Below are positions 36,341 through 45,446 of a DNA stretch of 64,000 nt, piece by piece (positions within the stretch are counted from its first letter, which is position 1; each line of letters opens with the position of its first letter). The notes beneath the pieces were generated by a model. The model ran no database searches. It was given only the letters and a program-made list of their open reading frames with translations, and was not told the origin of the DNA. Source of the stretch: Microbacterium sp. No. 7 (GTDB lineage Bacteria > Actinomycetota > Actinomycetes > Actinomycetales > Microbacteriaceae); contig NZ_CP012697.1 of NCBI RefSeq assembly GCF_001314225.1, forward strand, positions 2,914,001-2,978,000. Direction: 5' to 3'. The position numbers and the translations under genes are program-made.

Positions 36341-36802
36341 ATGAGTCTCTCTCGGGAGGAGCTGGTGCGGAACATGATGGCTCTCGATGACGGGCTGCGG
36401 GAGATTGGCCGCAGGTTCGGGAAGCACGTGTTCTTGGCGGATGCGGATCCGGTCACGTTCGGGGCCGGGCACTACGTGTTCACCCCGATGGCCGGCTCCT
36501 CGCCCCGGCTGGCGATCACCGAGCAGTACACCGGCACCGACTGGTCTGATGATGAGCGCGTCCCCACCTCCTGGACGTGGGAGTCCGAAGCCTGCCTTGC
36601 CGAGCCTCGCGGCCGGTATCCGTGGGTGACGTTCGCCGAGGGCGAGATCGCGTCGGCCGGCTACGAGCGCCTGATCGTGATCGCGGAAGGCTGGGCCGGC
36701 GCGATCTCCGAGCTCGCCGAACGCGAAGCGACCCTCATCGTCGAAGTGACCGAGCGGCCAGAGCCGGGACGGCCGGGCGCGGGTCGCACCTTCATGGCAT
36801 GA
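36341..36802 (+). CDS. Hypothetical protein of the ICE backbone
   Basis: This 153-residue soluble protein has no membrane segments or known motifs that I recognise. It is rich in Trp and acidic residues, and the first 30 residues form an amphipathic helix (LVRNMMALDDGLREIGRRFG). The ATG follows GGGAGGGG. It overlaps the next gene by ATGA and lies upstream of the coupling-protein gene, so a role in transfer or DNA processing is possible. A close alternative is cargo carried beside the resistance units. Confidence 0.6.
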   Translation: MSLSREELVRNMMALDDGLREIGRRFGKHVFLADADPVTFGAGHYVFTPMAGSSPRLAITEQYTGTDWSDDERVPTSWTWESEACLAEPRGRYPWVTFAEGEIASAGYERLIVIAEGWAGAISELAEREATLIVEVTERPEPGRPGAGRTFMA

Positions 36803-37338
36803 GCCTTCCACGTCGCCGCCGTACGCAGCCCCAGCCGACCACCCCAGCCGACACGCCACGGACAGTGGTGGTGCCTGCGGTGTTGCCGCAGATTCTGCTC
36901 GAGGCGGTGAGCGCGGACACGCTGATCGTGACGGTCAACGGCGACAAGCTCGCCGCGACCCCGATCCGCCGGGACGCGATCGCGCAGACCGTCACCGAGC
37001 TCGTCGCCAGGCTCGCGTCCCCGACGCGGGTGGAGGTGCGAGAGCTCGATGGCAGCATCCAGGCCGATGTCCTCACCCCGCCCGCACCGCCTTCCCCGTT
37101 CGCCCCACCCGAGAGTCCGTCGCAGGGGATGCCACTGTCGAGCTTGGTGGAGTTCACTGCGGACGGGTTCATCGCCGGGGAGGATGTCGCGGTCGCGGTG
37201 ATCCTGCGGCACGCCTCCGCCGACCACACCGGAGGTGTGCGGGCGCTCCTGGATCGGGGCGAGGCGCCGAAGCCTGCCGGGGAGGTGCTGCTGTTCGGCC
37301 GGATCTCCGGCACCGCCTCCGTGCAACGCATCGACTAA
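36799..37338 (+). CDS. Hypothetical protein, Pro-rich, ICE backbone
   Basis: This 179-residue protein has a basic N terminus. A folded segment around residues 25-95 begins VVVPAVLPQILLEAVSAD. A proline linker (about 95-110) precedes a C-terminal domain ending in GRISGTASVQRID. No catalytic motif is recognised. It is translationally coupled to the gene before it, and the virD4-like gene follows after a 99-bp gap that contains a long hairpin. Confidence 0.55.
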   Translation: MSLPRRRRTQPQPTTPADTPRTVVVPAVLPQILLEAVSADTLIVTVNGDKLAATPIRRDAIAQTVTELVARLASPTRVEVRELDGSIQADVLTPPAPPSPFAPPESPSQGMPLSSLVEFTADGFIAGEDVAVAVILRHASADHTGGVRALLDRGEAPKPAGEVLLFGRISGTASVQRID

Positions 37339-37378
37339 CCCAGCAACCCGCTTCGACCAGACCCCGCTGTCTGCCGCC

Positions 37379-37434
37379 GCACCTGCCTCCTGACCCCACC
37401 CACCGTTCAACCCCTGGGGTCGGGAGGCAGGTGC
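37379..37434 (+). promoter_or_regulatory. Long hairpin covering the virD4 ribosome site
   Basis: Arms 37379-37398 and 37415-37434 pair at 19 of 20 positions around a 16-base loop. The 3' arm contains GGGAGG, the Shine-Dalgarno of the coupling-protein gene, so the fold would hide it. The 5' arm starts with GCACCTG, the motif shared by other backbone intergenic regions. It may act as a translational switch or attenuator. Confidence 0.6.
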
Positions 37435-37437
37435 CGT

Positions 37438-39249
37438 ATGTCTGGGCCGGTGCAGGCGAGGCCTGCCAACGACGTCTTCATCAATCTCGCACTCGGCGCC
37501 CTCGTCGCTGCCGCCGCGTTCACCGGGCTGCTCCGCCTCGCAGGCACCGTGGCCGCGTTCCTCACCGGCCTCCCCGAGCCGTCGGGCGGGTTCACCTCCG
37601 GACTCGGCGTGCTCGCCACCCCGCTCGACCCGGGTGCGGCGCTCGGCGCGGACGGGCTGAACCCGATCCTGTACTGGGCGGTCGTCGCCGCCTTCCTCCT
37701 CACCCTGGCCGGGGCGATCCTGCTCGTGGTGCGGGCGATCCTCCGCGCAAGGTCGACGGTAGATCCGCACCGGCTCGCGGGAACGGCGACCGCGGCCGAG
37801 GTCGTGAAGGTCGCCTCCCGGAAAGCGCTGCTGCGGAAGGCGTCGACGCTGCGCCCGTCACTGAACGGGACGGTGACGCCGGAGCAGGTCGGGTATTTCC
37901 TCGGGCACGGCAAGGGCGGGCAGGTGTGGGCGACCGTGGAGGACTCGATCCTCCTCATCGGGCCGCCGCGTGCGGGTAAAGGGTTCTTCGTTGCCGTGAA
38001 CGCGATCCTCGACGCCCCGGGCGCGGTGATCACGACGTCGACGCGGCCGGACAATCTCACCGCGACGATGCAGGCCCGTGCCCGGAAAGGGAAGGTCGCG
38101 GTGTTCGATCCGCAACAGCTCGCGCCGGGGCTTCCGGCGGGGATGCGGTGGTCGCCGGTGCGCGGCTGTCAGGATCCGCTCACGGCGATGATCCGCGCGA
38201 AAGGCCTCGCCACAGCGACCGGGTTCGGCGGCGTGCAGGACGCGGGCTTCTGGGAAGGGAAAACGACCGCCGCGATCCAGTGCCTCCTCCACGCCGCCGC
38301 CCTCGACGGCCGGGACGCGCGCACCCTGTACCAGTGGGCGCTGAACCCCACGCTCGCCGCCGACGCGGTCAGGATCCTCTCCTCCCACCCCGCAGCGGCC
38401 GACGGGTGGGCCGACTCGCTGGACGCGATGGTGCAAGCCGACCCCCGCACCCGCGACTCGATTTGGCAGGGCGTGTCCCTCGCGTTCGCCGCGCTCGCCG
38501 ACCCGCGCGTACTGGACGCGGTCACCCCGGCGGGTGGGGAGGAGTTCGACCCCGAAGAGTTCCTCACCGGCAACGGCACCCTCTACTTGCTTGCGACCGG
38601 GGCGGGGGCGGGGGCGTCGGCGGCGCTCGTGGCCGCGTTCATCGAAGACCTCGTCGAGACTGCGAGGAAGATCGCGGCCCGCTCACCCGGGGCGCGCCTC
38701 GACCCGCCCCTGCTGCTCATGCTGGACGAGATCGGAAACTTGAGCCCCTTGCCGTCGCTGCCGACGCTGATGGCCGAAGGCGGGGGTACCGGGATCACTC
38801 CGGTGCCGGTGCTGCAGTCGCTCGCGCAGGCGCGGGAGAAGTGGGGTGAGAACCAGGCGTCGGCGATCTGGGATGCGGCGATCGTGAAGATCATCCTCGG
38901 CGGCGCCTCCAACTCCCGCGACCTGCAAGACCTCTCCACGTTGATCGGGGAACGGGACGAGACCACCGACGCGATCACGACCGACGCCTACGGCGCGCAC
39001 TCCAACCAGCGATCCATCCGCAGGGTGCCGATCCTCCCGCCCGACATCCTGCGAACCCTGCCGTTCGGCACCGGGGTCGTGATGCTCCGCACCGCACGCC
39101 CGATCATCACCCGGCTGCGCCCCTGGACGGCCCGCCCCGGTGCGAAACAGCTCCGCACCGACCGCGCCGAGATCGAGCAGACCCTCCAGCACGGTTCCAC
39201 CCCCAGCCCGGAGGCCACGGACGGTGCTGACGGTGACGAGGAGGCGTAA
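37438..39249 (+). CDS. VirD4/TraG-like conjugative coupling ATPase
   Basis: This 603-residue protein has two N-terminal membrane helices (about residues 15-42 and 75-102). The ATPase domain carries Walker A GPPRAGKG (about 180) and Walker B LLLMLDEIGN (about 425), and a TraM-recognition-like region follows. It docks the relaxosome to the secretion channel. ATG 37438 follows GGGAGG inside a hairpin. It looks intact, unlike virB4 and the integrase. Confidence 0.88.
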   Translation: MSGPVQARPANDVFINLALGALVAAAAFTGLLRLAGTVAAFLTGLPEPSGGFTSGLGVLATPLDPGAALGADGLNPILYWAVVAAFLLTLAGAILLVVRAILRARSTVDPHRLAGTATAAEVVKVASRKALLRKASTLRPSLNGTVTPEQVGYFLGHGKGGQVWATVEDSILLIGPPRAGKGFFVAVNAILDAPGAVITTSTRPDNLTATMQARARKGKVAVFDPQQLAPGLPAGMRWSPVRGCQDPLTAMIRAKGLATATGFGGVQDAGFWEGKTTAAIQCLLHAAALDGRDARTLYQWALNPTLAADAVRILSSHPAAADGWADSLDAMVQADPRTRDSIWQGVSLAFAALADPRVLDAVTPAGGEEFDPEEFLTGNGTLYLLATGAGAGASAALVAAFIEDLVETARKIAARSPGARLDPPLLLMLDEIGNLSPLPSLPTLMAEGGGTGITPVPVLQSLAQAREKWGENQASAIWDAAIVKIILGGASNSRDLQDLSTLIGERDETTDAITTDAYGAHSNQRSIRRVPILPPDILRTLPFGTGVVMLRTARPIITRLRPWTARPGAKQLRTDRAEIEQTLQHGSTPSPEATDGADGDEEA

Positions 39250-39259
39250 GTCTCTGGTG

Positions 39260-39284
39260 GGGGTCGTACCTGCCTGGTGACCCC
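39260..39284 (+). repeat. Intergenic hairpin with GTACCTG motif
   Basis: GGGGTC (39260-39265) pairs with GACCCC (39279-39284) around GTACCTGCCTGGT. A second small hairpin CCCCGCA/TGCGGGG follows directly. The element lies 40 bp before the next gene's start, in the same position as the other hairpins of this family. Confidence 0.5.
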
Positions 39285-39323
39285 GCACCACGGCTGCGGG
39301 GCGCGAGGCAAGGAGTGAAGCTG

Positions 39324-39842
39324 ATGGCCGACGAACCGCAGGATCAAGCCGAGGAGCAGCAGCGGCAGAAGAAGCCGCTGTGGGGGTTCATCGCTTCCGA
39401 CCCGGAGCTGACGTTCACGAGCAAAGGCGATGCGCGGTTCTATGCCCGGATCGGTGAGCCGCAGTCCCGACGCGAGGAGGACGGCTCGTTCACCGAGCTC
39501 GAGCCCGACTTCGGTGATCTGGTGATGTACCGCAAGTCCGCCGAACGCGCGTACGAGAAGTTCCGCAAGGGCGACAACTTCATCGCCGTGGCCGAGAAGC
39601 GCGAGTACACCAACAGTGAGGGCCAGGAGCGCGAGCAGTACGTCGCGTCCCGGATCGGGCACGACAACAACACCACGAACTACACCGTCGATCGTCGCCG
39701 CCCCGACCGCGACAGCCCGCAGCACGACACCCCCGCCCGGGAGATGCAGCAGGCGCTCGCCGAACGCGAAGCGCAGCTCGACCCCGACACGCCCCAGGCC
39801 GCCACGACCCCGGCCGTGCAGCGGGAAGCGGTCGCCCGCTGA
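39324..39842 (+). CDS. Probable single-stranded DNA-binding protein-like
   Basis: This 172-residue protein's first 110 residues read like an OB-fold SSB. They include LWGFIASDPELTFTSKGDARFYARIGE near the start and YRKSAERAYEKFRKGDNFIAVAEK in the middle. An acidic/polar tail follows. ATG 39324 is eight bases after AAGGAG. ICEs often carry their own SSB to coat transferred strands. The assignment is by resemblance only. Confidence 0.6.
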   Translation: MADEPQDQAEEQQRQKKPLWGFIASDPELTFTSKGDARFYARIGEPQSRREEDGSFTELEPDFGDLVMYRKSAERAYEKFRKGDNFIAVAEKREYTNSEGQEREQYVASRIGHDNNTTNYTVDRRRPDRDSPQHDTPAREMQQALAEREAQLDPDTPQAATTPAVQREAVAR

Positions 39843-39845
39843 CCC

Positions 39846-39888
39846 GGGTGCGGCAGCCCGCCCCGCGACTCGGCCGGCTGCCGCACCC
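39846..39888 (+). terminator. Perfect 13-bp hairpin after the SSB-like gene
   Basis: GGGTGCGGCAGCC (39846-39858) and its exact complement (39876-39888) are separated by 17 bases. It begins four bases after the stop codon. No T-tract follows, so it may be a transcript-end stabiliser or a factor-assisted terminator. Confidence 0.5.
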
Positions 39889-39950
39889 GCCCCTCATTGC
39901 AGCGCCACGCGCTGCCCTTCTTTCTCGTTCACGCGTTTGGAGTACCTCTG

Positions 39951-40616
39951 ATGAATACCGACCCCACCCCGCCTGCCGGGGGCGACGCCCCGCCTGCTGG
40001 GGGCGACGCCCCGGCTGATGGTGCCGACGAGGGGCTGCCGCCGGATGTCGCGGCGACAGCCCGAGAGGTCGCGAGGCAGGCGTACGCGAACGACATCGCG
40101 AAGACTCTCGGCGCTGTCCCCAGGCCGATCAACTGGCGCACGCTGCCGCCCGGCGATGTCGAGCATGAGCTCCTCGAGCTGAACGCCTGGGTCGACTGGC
40201 TCCGCCACACCTACGGGCTGCCCGCCCAGGTCGTGCCGCCGATGTGGCACCGGCACCCCGAACTCCTGTGGGAGCTGTCGGCGCTCAGGCAGCACTGGCT
40301 GTTCTGCTTCGACCCGCAGGCCAAAGGCAACCAGGCCCTCGCCTGGCACCACGACTTCGCGATCGCGCGCGAGCGCCTCCGCGACTGGGTCACGATCTCC
40401 GGCACCCGCCTCGACCGCGACCGCGCCACCCGCATCACCGAGTGGCCCGGCGGTGAAGCCGAAGACTGGGAGGCTCCCGACACGACCGAGCGCACGGTCA
40501 CGAACCGCACCGAGGACTTCCTCGCGTTCGTGGAAGAGCAAGTACTTGCACGTCGGGCGGAGCAGAACGCCACGATCCGAGAGATCACGAACCTCGAGTG
40601 GCGGGAGCAGCCATGA
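39951..40616 (+). CDS. DUF4913-like ICE protein of unknown function
   Basis: This 221-residue protein has a short acidic-proline N terminus with a repeated PAGGDAP unit. The core is Trp-rich (LNAWVDWLRHTYGL, WHRHPELLWELSALRQHWLF, WHHDFAIARERLRDWV), a pattern similar to DUF4913 proteins common in actinobacterial mobile elements. It ends with a helical segment. The ATG at 39951 is preferred over an upstream in-frame start because TGGAG precedes it. It overlaps the excisionase gene. Confidence 0.5.
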   Translation: MNTDPTPPAGGDAPPAGGDAPADGADEGLPPDVAATAREVARQAYANDIAKTLGAVPRPINWRTLPPGDVEHELLELNAWVDWLRHTYGLPAQVVPPMWHRHPELLWELSALRQHWLFCFDPQAKGNQALAWHHDFAIARERLRDWVTISGTRLDRDRATRITEWPGGEAEDWEAPDTTERTVTNRTEDFLAFVEEQVLARRAEQNATIREITNLEWREQP

Positions 40617-40813
40617 GCGACGAGCCAGCCCTGACCTCGCCGCTCCTCGATAGTCACGAGGTGGCCGTGCTCCTCAAGGTATCGGAGTCAACGCTGTCGC
40701 GGTGGCGGGCAGATGAGAAGGGGCCGCCGTTCCTCAAGTTGGGAGGCATCACCCGGTATCGGCTCGACGCAGTCGAAGCCTGGTTGGAGTCGCTGAGCCA
40801 TGAGCGGCCCTGA
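40613..40813 (+). CDS. xis: Excisionase-like helix-turn-helix protein
   Basis: This 66-residue protein is a MerR/Xis-type HTH (LLDSHEVAVLLKVSESTLSRWRADEKGPPFLKLGG, read in parts) with the typical LGGITRYRLDAVEAWLES wing. Its start overlaps the previous stop, and its end overlaps the integrase start by 14 bases. It probably steers the integrase towards excision. Confidence 0.82.
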   Translation: MSDEPALTSPLLDSHEVAVLLKVSESTLSRWRADEKGPPFLKLGGITRYRLDAVEAWLESLSHERP

Positions 40814-41325
40814 TAACGGCCTGCCGCCCATTCCACCGATCGGGGTGAAGGTCGCCACCGACCTGGAGTACCGACGATCAGGCATCCGCGCTCGGGCGAG
40901 ATGGACAGACCCCGAGACGAAGAAGCGGATGGTTCGTGCACTCGTCGTTCCGGACGAAGAAGCGGCCGAGGAGTTCTTCCGAGGCTTGCAGGCCTCGGCA
41001 GAGACCGGAATCGACCGGCGTATCTCGCTGTCGGAGTACGTCACCTTTATCGGCGACCGTTGGATGCGGGGCTTGGATCCCACCTCCACCGTGGACGGAT
41101 ACAAAGTCGGCCTTCGCTTGCGCGTCCTGCCGTCCCTGGGCCATCTCCCGATCTCGCAGATTACGGCAGGCATGATCGATCGCACGATCGATGACTGGGA
41201 AACGCGCTGCTCCGCGTCGACGATCAAGAACACAATCGCACCGCTCGTGCGCGTGCTCGATGAAGCAGTCCGCGACGATGTCATCCAGAGCAACCCCGCC
41301 CGCCAGCGTTCGCGTCGCAGCCTAG

Positions 41326-43049
41326 GTGCGCGGGTCAGAATCGGGTGGCGTGGCGCGCGGCGTTGACTCTGGCATCGCGCGCTGACGGTCGCGAACGGGA
41401 ACGGGCGGGCCGTTGCGGTGTGAGAGCGTGCGGGATCGCACGGCGAGGGGCTCGTGGCGACTGTCGGTGCGTGCTGTGACGCCCCGGGACCCCTGGGGAG
41501 GCCTATGCGGGCGCCAGCCCGGCGGCTGTAGCGACGCGGAGCTTGCGGAGGTTGTGGCAGATCGTGTGGAGTAGCCATTCGCCTTGGGCGCCGGCGAGTC
41601 CGCGTAGCCGGAGCTGTCCGGCGTTTTGCCGGGTCTTCATCTGCCCGAACGCGGGTTCAACGATGGCTTTGCGGCGCGCGTAGTCGGTGCGGCCCTGCTC
41701 GGTGCGCAGCGCGTGCGCCATCCGCTCCCGCCGGCTCGCGTCCTCTGGGGCCGGGTCCGGGGCGCCGGCGGTAGGGAAGCTCTCGCCGTGACGTTGCCGT
41801 CCCGTCGCGATCAACACCTGTGCGTCCAGATCGTCGGCGGCTTCGAGGTTGGCTTCCGAGCAGTAGCCCGCGTCAGCGAGGACGACCTCTGGGGAACGCT
41901 CGATTCCTGCCGCGTCGAGGTTCCGTAGGGTCTGCTCGGCCATCGGGACGAACTGCTGGATATCGGTGGCCTGCTGGGTGACCTCGGCGCTCAGCACGAT
42001 CTGGTGGCCCTCATCGACAACGGCCTGCGCGTTGAACGCGTAATCGAAGCCGCGGACCGTCTTCATCATCCGCGCCTCAGGATCGGTGAAATTGCGTTGC
42101 GCTTTCGGCTTCGGCGCCGCCGTGTCCACTGCAGTCGCGACGGCCGCGTCGGCCTGTTCAGGGGGCTGACCGGCGGCGTCGGCCTTCTTCCGCGCTACGG
42201 CTGCCGCCTTCTCGGCGGCGTCGGCCTCGATCGCGTCCTTCGCGGCACGTAGTTTTGCCAGGCGCCCCTCACGGCGGGCCAGCTCCGGGGCGACCTCGTC
42301 CCCGCGCCGGTCCTGGCCGAACTGCTGATCCTCGGCCTCATCGACCGCCTCCGCCTCGGCGAGCAGCGCAGCGACCTCGGCTTGGAGCTGATCGATCTTC
42401 GGCACGATCCGGTCGTAGCTCATCGCCTTATGCCGCGACGCGTTCGCGGCCAGCTTCGTGCCATCCAGCGCGACACGCCCCAACCGCACCAGCCCCGCCT
42501 CCGCGCAGACCCGCAGCACCTGCAGGAACAACCCCGGCAGGGCATCCAGGTGACGCCGACGAAACCGGGCCAGCGACCGGTAGTCGGGCGCCTGGTTGCC
42601 CGACAGCCACCGGAAGGCGATATCGCGCTTGCAGCGCCGCTCCAACTCACGAGACGAGGTCACGCCCGTCGCGTACGCGAACAGCAGCAGCTTCAACATC
42701 ATCCGCGGGTCATACGGAGGCGCACCCGAGGCGGACGCGTACGACGCGTAGACCGGCGTCAGATCCAAGAGCTCTTCGACGACCTCGGAGATGAACCGGG
42801 CCTCATCATCCTCGTCCAGCCAGTCATCCAGACTCGGCGGGAGCAGGAAACACTGCCCCTGGTCATACCCACGGAACGTCTTGCCCGCACCCGCCGGTGC
42901 AGCCGAGCCCGGCGCCCGCGCCTCACCCGGCTCGACCTCGAACAGACCCTCCAGGCTGGCAGTCACCGTCATGAATCGATTCTCCCAGCACCCCGCGCTA
43001 TCCACCGGATTCACCCCGGCGCGTTAACGGAAGGATCTGACCCACGCAC
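41326..43049 (-). mobile_element. IS1182-like insertion sequence, 1724 bp
   Basis: The ends are inverted repeats GTGCGYGGGTCAGA at 41326 and its complement ending at 43049. The flanking palindromic CTAG is present at 41322-41325 and 43050-43053, read here as the 4-bp target duplication. One transposase gene is on the minus strand. Confidence 0.88.
41503..42972 (-). CDS. IS1182/IS5-like DDE transposase
   Basis: This 489-residue transposase starts at ATG 42972 behind GGGAGA; an in-frame start upstream would add 14 residues. It has an N-terminal DUF772-type domain (PPYDPRMMLKLLLFAYATG) and the catalytic region VALDGTKLAANAS (first Asp). The middle is Ala/Lys-rich. VVLADAGYCSE (second Asp) and KAIVEPAFGQMKTRQ (Glu) follow. 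It is complete. Confidence 0.93.
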   Translation of the reverse strand: MTVTASLEGLFEVEPGEARAPGSAAPAGAGKTFRGYDQGQCFLLPPSLDDWLDEDDEARFISEVVEELLDLTPVYASYASASGAPPYDPRMMLKLLLFAYATGVTSSRELERRCKRDIAFRWLSGNQAPDYRSLARFRRRHLDALPGLFLQVLRVCAEAGLVRLGRVALDGTKLAANASRHKAMSYDRIVPKIDQLQAEVAALLAEAEAVDEAEDQQFGQDRRGDEVAPELARREGRLAKLRAAKDAIEADAAEKAAAVARKKADAAGQPPEQADAAVATAVDTAAPKPKAQRNFTDPEARMMKTVRGFDYAFNAQAVVDEGHQIVLSAEVTQQATDIQQFVPMAEQTLRNLDAAGIERSPEVVLADAGYCSEANLEAADDLDAQVLIATGRQRHGESFPTAGAPDPAPEDASRRERMAHALRTEQGRTDYARRKAIVEPAFGQMKTRQNAGQLRLRGLAGAQGEWLLHTICHNLRKLRVATAAGLAPA

Positions 43050-43880
43050 CTAGGCAAGACCGCCCTCACCGTCGTCGAGAACGACACGTCACCGCGAGTA
43101 CATGCCCTCAAAGATCTTGCGACGCTCACTACCTTGGCGAATGCCTGCGGCAAGGTTCACCAAAGCTACTCAGACTTCGTCATGCTCTGCGCTCTCCTTG
43201 CTTCCCGAGGATCCGAAGTTGCAGGGCTACAGGTCGGCGACGTGGACTGGGATCAGCGGATCGTGACGATCCGGCGCCAGACTTTCCCCGGCTCCGGTGG
43301 GCTGGTCACGAAGCAGACCAAAGGGCGCGAGATTCGACACGTCCCGATCCTGCAGCCCCTCGAGCCTGTCCTCCGACGTCTTACCGCTGGTCGCGCGCCG
43401 GATGAGCGACTCCTCACCGGGCCGCGCGGAGGCGTCCTCACGACCGCTACCGTTCGCGACGCCACGAAGTGGGATGCGGTGGTCACGGAACTCGGTTTGC
43501 CGAACCTCACTCGGCACGGCCTGCGGCACACCGGAGCAACCTGGCTCGCCGATGCGGGCATCCCTCTGCATGTGCTGCAGGGGATCCTCGGGCACAAGTC
43601 TTTGGAAACCACGCGAGGGTATCTGCACCCCGACACCCGGCACCTGGCGGACGCCGCCGCACAGGCCAACGCCTTCCTCAGCAGCCAAGGTTCCACGGGT
43701 GTTCAACATCCGGTGCGGGACTCCCGTGCGCCCTCGATCAGCTGAAGAAGGGGACGGGATCATGCCCTCTGGTCCCGGTTTGGTCCCGGCTCGTCGTAGA
43801 CGGCGTTCTCGGGCCGGCCGCTGGACGACCGTCACGGAGCGAGCAGAGGTCTACATAAACCCCTCCAGCGAGACGACGAA

Positions 43881-43915
43881 GCCCTGGTGAGATTTACCAT
43901 CTCACCAGGGCTTTT
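43881..43915 (+). terminator. Strong intrinsic terminator after the integrase
   Basis: A 13-bp perfect stem GCCCTGGTGAGAT/ATCTCACCAGGGC with loop TTACC (43894-43898) is followed by TTTT. It stops integrase transcription before the convergent tRNA gene. Confidence 0.88.
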
Positions 43916-43918
43916 CTG

Positions 43919-43992
43919 TCGGGATGACAGGATTTGAACCTGCGACCCCCTGACCCCCAGTCAGGTGCGCTACCAAGCTGCGCCACATCCCG
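43919..43992 (-). tRNA. tRNA-Pro (anticodon GGG)
   Basis: Read on the minus strand, this is a full cloverleaf. The acceptor stem is CGGGATG/CATCCCG, the D arm GCGCAGCTTGGTAGCGC, the anticodon stem CCTGA/TCAGG with loop CTGGGGG, the T arm contains GGTTCAAAT, and the discriminator is A. No CCA is encoded. It lies at the ICE right end with its 3' side towards the integrase. Confidence 0.95.
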
Positions 43993-44029
43993 TTGTTCAC
44001 TTTTCAGACCGAAACAGCCCACTAACCCA

Positions 44030-44073
<44 letters not shown>

Positions 44074-44190
44074 TTCTCGCCGCCCGCACGCGGGCAACTC
44101 GATCATCTTACCCGGTCTGCGCGCGCGTCGCGAACCGGCGGACGAACGCGTGTCGTTGCCGATGTCGGAGGGTCGGCGTACAGTCGCGCC

Positions 44191-44772
44191 ATGTCACAGA
44201 TCGAGATCCTTCCGGCATCCGTCGAGCGCTTCGAAGACGTCGAGCACGCGATGACGGGCGGCGGCGACGGTGCCTCGTGCTGGTGCCAGTGGTGGATGGT
44301 CACGAGCACGCGGTTCCGGGGCACGTCGCGCGACGAGAAGCGCGAGCTGCTGCGCGAGCAGACCGCCGACGGTGCGCACCCGTCGGGCCTCGTCGCCTAC
44401 GTCGACGGCGAGGCGGCGGGCTGGGTGAAGGTCGCGCCCCGCACCGAGCAGCCGCGCATCGCGCGCACGCGGGCATATCAGTGCTCCCCCTCCCCCTTCG
44501 ACGACCCCGGCGTATGGGCCATCACCTGCTTCGTCGTGCGACGCGAGCATCGCGGGCAGGGCCTCGGGCGGCGACTGCTCGACGCCGCGGTCGCGCACGC
44601 CCGCGCGAGCGGTGCGCACGTCGTCGAGGGCTATCCGCTCGACGCGACCGCCACCAAGGTGTCGAGCAACAGCCTGTTCCACGGTGCGCTCTCGACGTTC
44701 CTCGACGCGGGCTTCGAGGAGGTCGCACGCGACAAGCCGGCGCGCCCCGTCGTCGCACTGAGGCTCGGATGA
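44191..44772 (+). CDS. GNAT-family N-acetyltransferase
   Basis: This 193-residue protein has acetyl-CoA-binding motif A in VWAITCFVVRREHRGQGLGRRLL (R-x-x-G-Q-G-L-G, about residue 120) and the C-terminal VVEGYPLD and GFEEVAR pattern. The N terminus has a Trp/Cys patch CWCQWWMV. The substrate is unknown. It is the first chromosomal gene right of the ICE and overlaps the next gene by ATGA. Confidence 0.85.
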   Translation: MSQIEILPASVERFEDVEHAMTGGGDGASCWCQWWMVTSTRFRGTSRDEKRELLREQTADGAHPSGLVAYVDGEAAGWVKVAPRTEQPRIARTRAYQCSPSPFDDPGVWAITCFVVRREHRGQGLGRRLLDAAVAHARASGAHVVEGYPLDATATKVSSNSLFHGALSTFLDAGFEEVARDKPARPVVALRLG

Positions 44773-45446
44773 CGAGAACAGACCGCGTCGACGCCTGGCC
44801 GTTCTGGCTCTACGCGGCCGTCTCGGCGGTGCACGTGGGCGCCATGGCCGTGGGCGCGGAGCCGCTCGTGTATCCCACGAAGCTCCTGCTCATGCCCGCG
44901 CTCGCCTTCGCCGCGATGTGGGCGCTGCGCGGCACCCGACGCGTCGTGCCGACCTGCCTCCTCGTCGGGGCCCTGTTCTTCTCGTGGCTCGGCGATGGAG
45001 CGTCGTTCTTCTTCCCGTTCTTCGACGACGAGCTGCCCATGATGCTCGCGTGCTTCGGCATCGCGCACCTGCTCTACATGTGGCTGTTCGCCCGCCACAT
45101 CCGCGTACACCGCATACCGCCATGGACGATCGTCTACGCCGCCTGGTGGGTCGTCACCCTGCTCTTCCTCTGGCCCCATCTCGGCGCGCTCGGCGTCGCG
45201 GTCGCCGTCTACGGTCTCGTGCTCGGCGGCACCGCCGCCCTCTCCACCCGCGGCGGCGCGGTCACCGCGGTCGGCGGCGCGTTCTTCCTCGCCTCCGACA
45301 CGATCCTCGCCATGCGGCTGTTCCTGCCGCCCGAGATGTCGGCGCCGCTCGCAGGCGTCTGGGTCATGGTCACCTACACGATCGGCCAAGGCCTGCTCGT
45401 GTTCGGCGCGGTGCGCGTGATGCGGCGACGAGAATGGATGCCGTGA
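44769..45446 (+). CDS. Lysoplasmalogenase-like YhhN-family membrane protein
   Basis: This 225-residue protein has about eight membrane helices. YhhN/TMEM86 features are the early KLLLMPAL, SWLGDGASFF (Asp between helices 3 and 4) and FFLASDTILAM (second conserved Asp). Family members cleave the vinyl-ether bond of lysoplasmalogens. It is coupled to the GNAT and S4 genes. Confidence 0.82.
   Translation: MTRTDRVDAWPFWLYAAVSAVHVGAMAVGAEPLVYPTKLLLMPALAFAAMWALRGTRRVVPTCLLVGALFFSWLGDGASFFFPFFDDELPMMLACFGIAHLLYMWLFARHIRVHRIPPWTIVYAAWWVVTLLFLWPHLGALGVAVAVYGLVLGGTAALSTRGGAVTAVGGAFFLASDTILAMRLFLPPEMSAPLAGVWVMVTYTIGQGLLVFGAVRVMRRREWMP

Larger units (their letters stand above)
40800..43745 (+). pseudogene. 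int: ICE tyrosine integrase, split by IS1182-like element
   Basis: The N-terminal part (40800-41325) holds an AP2-like arm-binding and SAM-like core-binding region. The C-terminal part (43054-43745) holds the catalytic domain with ASRGSEVAGL (Arg), HGLRHTGAT (HxxR), GHKSLETTRGY (His and Tyr). Excision of the IS and one CTAG copy restores 405 aa in one frame (SRRSLGKTALT across the junction). The gene ends 174 bp from the tRNA-Pro 3' end. Without repair, this ICE cannot excise by its own enzyme. Confidence 0.9.

Noticed and set aside
43134..43745. Independent 203-aa integrase gene
   Set aside because: It lacks the N-terminal domains and joins in frame with 40800-41325 after removal of the insertion sequence.
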